Shown here: positions 6,264 to 7,632 of the stretch, one piece after another
Numbering within the stretch: position 1 is the stretch's first letter
How the letters are laid out: every line of letters starts with the position of its first letter
From: Betaproteobacteria bacterium
Lineage (GTDB): Bacteria; Pseudomonadota; Gammaproteobacteria; Burkholderiales; Burkholderiaceae
Direction of reading: 5' to 3'
Assembly: GCA_947468785.1 (NCBI GenBank)
Contig: CANIMS010000071.1
Coordinates: 1 to 7,632 of the forward strand
Length of the DNA: 7,632 nucleotides
Notes under the pieces: model-generated
What the model saw: only the letters and a program-made list of their open reading frames with translations
The model's database searches: none
What the model was told of the DNA's origin: nothing
Position numbers and translations under genes: made by a program

Positions 6264-6443
6264 AAGAAAAACAGCTTTTTGAGTAATTTATAGACTAGAG
6301 AATAAATCGAATTCTCTAAAGCTACCCAAAGGGGGTATGACACCTGGAGGAAAAAGAGGTTTGCCTGAAAAATACGCTATTTCAGCTAAAATCATATTTT
6401 TATGACTAACCTCCCAAACCTGGGTCTCTTGAAATAGAACGCC
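6264..6443. promoter_or_regulatory. Divergent intergenic region between PanE-like gene and fdxA
   Basis: This 180-base region must hold promoters in both directions. On the minus strand TATAAA (6292 down to 6287) is a possible -10 for the PanE-like gene, with only a poor -35 match at standard spacing. For fdxA, TAAAAT (6387-6392) is a possible -10 and TTGCCT (6361-6366) the nearest -35-like hexamer, but the 20-base spacer is too long for a good promoter. Small dyads include CTGAAA (6365-6370) with TTTCAG (6380-6385) and CCCA (6413-6416) with TGGG (6421-6424). A larger inverted repeat is listed separately. Confidence 0.4.
6296..6318. promoter_or_regulatory. Perfect 8-bp inverted repeat, candidate operator for the PanE-like gene
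   Basis: The arms TAGAGAAT (6296-6303) and ATTCTCTA (6311-6318) are exact reverse complements separated by 7 bases. The repeat sits just upstream of the possible -10 of the minus-strand PanE-like gene and covers where its -35 would be. Arm spacing of about 15 bases centre to centre suits a dimeric regulator. No T-run follows, so it is not a terminator. Operator function is inferred. Confidence 0.4.
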
Positions 6444-6767
6444 ATGACTTACGTTGTTACCGAATCCTGTATCCGCTGCAAATACACTGACTGTGTTGAT
6501 GTTTGCCCAGTAGATTGCTTTCGTGAGGGTCCAAACTTCTTAGTAATTGATCCTGATGAGTGCATTGACTGTGCCGTCTGTGTTCCAGAGTGCCCAGTCA
6601 ATGCAATTTATGCGGAAGATGATGTTCCTGGCGATCAGCAAGCATTCATTAAACTGAACGCAGAGCTCTCACCGAACTGGACATCGATTACCAAGTCTAA
6701 ATCTGCACTTCCTGATGCTGATGAATGGAAAGACGTCAAAAGCAAACTTGATCAGCTAGTGAAGTAA
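6444..6767 (+). CDS. fdxA: 7Fe ferredoxin FdxA ([3Fe-4S][4Fe-4S])
   Basis: Small soluble electron carrier of the Azotobacter ferredoxin I type. The 107-residue protein has the complete cysteine set. Cys9, Cys17 and Cys50 are the expected [3Fe-4S] ligands, and Cys21, Cys40, Cys43 and Cys46 the [4Fe-4S] ligands. Cys12 and Cys25 correspond to free cysteines in the Azotobacter protein. The motifs [18 protein letters not shown] (9-26) and [12 protein letters not shown] (40-51) are near identical to the family, and the conserved C-terminal extension ([12 protein letters not shown], then LPDADEW) is present. Length is standard. The start at ATG 6444 is fixed by homology of the N-terminus, although no clear Shine-Dalgarno sequence precedes it. 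The gene is followed after 26 bases, without a terminator, by a ferredoxin-NADP reductase on the same strand, suggesting an electron-transfer operon. Confidence 0.97.
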   Translation: MTYVVTESCIRCKYTDCVDVCPVDCFREGPNFLVIDPDECIDCAVCVPECPVNAIYAEDDVPGDQQAFIKLNAELSPNWTSITKSKSALPDADEWKDVKSKLDQLVK

Positions 6768-6793
6768 ACCAAATCCCGCCCCCTAGAGAATTT

Positions 6794-7632
6794 GTGTTGC
6801 ACTCACCCATACAAACCGATGCCCTCATCATTGGCGCCGGCCCAGTGGGTCTCTTTCAAATCTTTGAGCTCGGTCTATTAGAAATCAAGGCGCATATTAT
6901 TGATTCGTTGCCAGAGGCTGGAGGGCAATGCATCGAGCTGTATCCTGATAAACCAATCTATGATATTCCTGCGATTCCAGTGTGCACTGGACGCGAACTC
7001 ACCAATAACCTACTGAAGCAAATTGAACCTTTTGGTGCGCAGTTTCATTTAGGTCAAGAGGTCACAGAGCTCAAAGTGCAGGATGATGGTCGCTTTCTGA
7101 TTAGCACCTCGAAAGATGAACATTACATCAGTAAAACCATCTTTATCGCAGCTGGAGTGGGCGCCTTTCAGCCCCGCCTTCTCAACCTTGAGGGTATCGA
7201 TAGATTTCTTGATCGGCAAGTTTTCTATCGCGTGAAAGATCCAGAGCAGTTTACGAATAAAGATATCGTGATTTGCGGCGGTGGGGATGCTGCTCTAGAC
7301 TGGGCACTCCATTTTGTAGATAAGGCTGCAAGCGTTACCTTAATCCATCGTCGCGATGACTTTAAAGCAGCCCCAAAATCAATTGCCAAAATGCGCGAGT
7401 TATGTGCGGCTCAAAAAATACAGCTACTCATCGGTCAAATTACTGCATATGAAACCCAAGACGATAGACTCACTGAGCTTGTCGTTACTAATATAGATAG
7501 TCAATCTAGACTCATTGCTTTAGATGATCTTCTCATCTTTTTTGGACTCTCCCCCAAGCTCGGACCGATTGCAGATTGGGGGCTAGAAATTGATCGAAAA
7601 CAGATTACTGTTGATACCAAAAAATTTGAAAC
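6794..7632 (+). CDS. Ferredoxin--NADP reductase, thioredoxin-reductase-like fold, 3' end cut by window
   Basis: FAD-dependent flavoprotein that exchanges electrons between NADP(H) and ferredoxin. The open frame reaches the window edge after 279 codons, where the family is about 340-350 residues. The first methionine-like codons in frame before the FAD motif are GTG 6794 and TTG 6797. I chose GTG because AGAGA lies five to nine bases before it; the start is uncertain. Visible motifs are the FAD-binding GAGPVG (14-19), [19 protein letters not shown] (41-59), the NADP-binding [10 protein letters not shown] (162-171), and [14 protein letters not shown] (183-196), whose HRR suits the NADPH 2'-phosphate. 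There is no CxxC pair, which excludes thioredoxin reductase and points to the YumC-type reductase. The position right after fdxA supports FdxA as its partner. Confidence 0.93.
   Translation, partial: MLHSPIQTDALIIGAGPVGLFQIFELGLLEIKAHIIDSLPEAGGQCIELYPDKPIYDIPAIPVCTGRELTNNLLKQIEPFGAQFHLGQEVTELKVQDDGRFLISTSKDEHYISKTIFIAAGVGAFQPRLLNLEGIDRFLDRQVFYRVKDPEQFTNKDIVICGGGDAALDWALHFVDKAASVTLIHRRDDFKAAPKSIAKMRELCAAQKIQLLIGQITAYETQDDRLTELVVTNIDSQSRLIALDDLLIFFGLSPKLGPIADWGLEIDRKQITVDTKKFE

Noticed and set aside
789..6337. TACCCC hexamer in both divergent intergenic regions (789-794 plus strand; 6337-6332 minus strand)
   Set aside because: It is only six bases, and the same string occurs in the terminator loop near 2085, so chance is sufficient.
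6794..7632. Thioredoxin reductase (TrxB)
   Set aside because: The fold motifs match, but there is no CxxC redox pair, and the gene follows fdxA. Ferredoxin-NADP reductase fits better.

Overview
This window looks like a chromosomal segment of a low-GC freshwater betaproteobacterium of the Burkholderiaceae, most like Polynucleobacter. This is an inference from overall protein character, moderate base composition judged by eye, tight gene packing and a typical betaproteobacterial FdxA/ferredoxin-reductase pair. No database search was possible. I see no mobile element, CRISPR array, tRNA or rRNA.

Layout: (1) Bases 1-683, minus strand: the N-terminal two thirds of a D-isomer-specific 2-hydroxyacid dehydrogenase (glyoxylate/hydroxypyruvate reductase type), cut by the window edge. 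(2) Bases 684-916: divergent intergenic region with a cluster of TTGGG/CCCAA elements and a GGGG-AAA-CCCC dyad just upstream of the transporter genes. (3) Bases 917-4683, plus strand: a complete TRAP transporter in the order receptor (dctP, with a Tat signal), small permease (dctQ) and large permease (dctM, unusually long). A textbook intrinsic terminator hairpin lies between dctP and dctQ, while dctQ and dctM overlap by 8 bases. (4) Bases 4705-4734: a bidirectional terminator shared with the convergent genes. (5) Bases 4753-6263, minus strand: a ketopantoate-reductase-family dehydrogenase followed by an unrecognised 179-residue protein, probably co-transcribed. (6) Bases 6264-6443: a second divergent intergenic region with a perfect 8-bp inverted repeat. 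(7) Bases 6444-7632, plus strand: fdxA (7Fe ferredoxin) followed 26 bases later by a TrxB-fold ferredoxin-NADP reductase running off the window.

How the genes may work together: the TRAP receptor belongs by resemblance to the 2-oxo acid/lactate/aromatic-carboxylate branch (TakP/FcbT1-like), and the divergently transcribed dehydrogenase acts on 2-oxo/2-hydroxy acids. A plausible reading is uptake of a small 2-oxo or 2-hydroxy acid coupled to its reduction or oxidation in the cytoplasm, but the substrate is not determined by the sequence. The ferredoxin and its reductase form an electron-transfer pair. The pair of minus-strand genes between them has no evident link to either side.

Nothing here is clearly a new system. 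The points most worth a second look are the long insertion in DctM, the terminator inside the TRAP gene set, the unknown protein paired with a non-canonical PanE-family enzyme, and the two operator-like sites.
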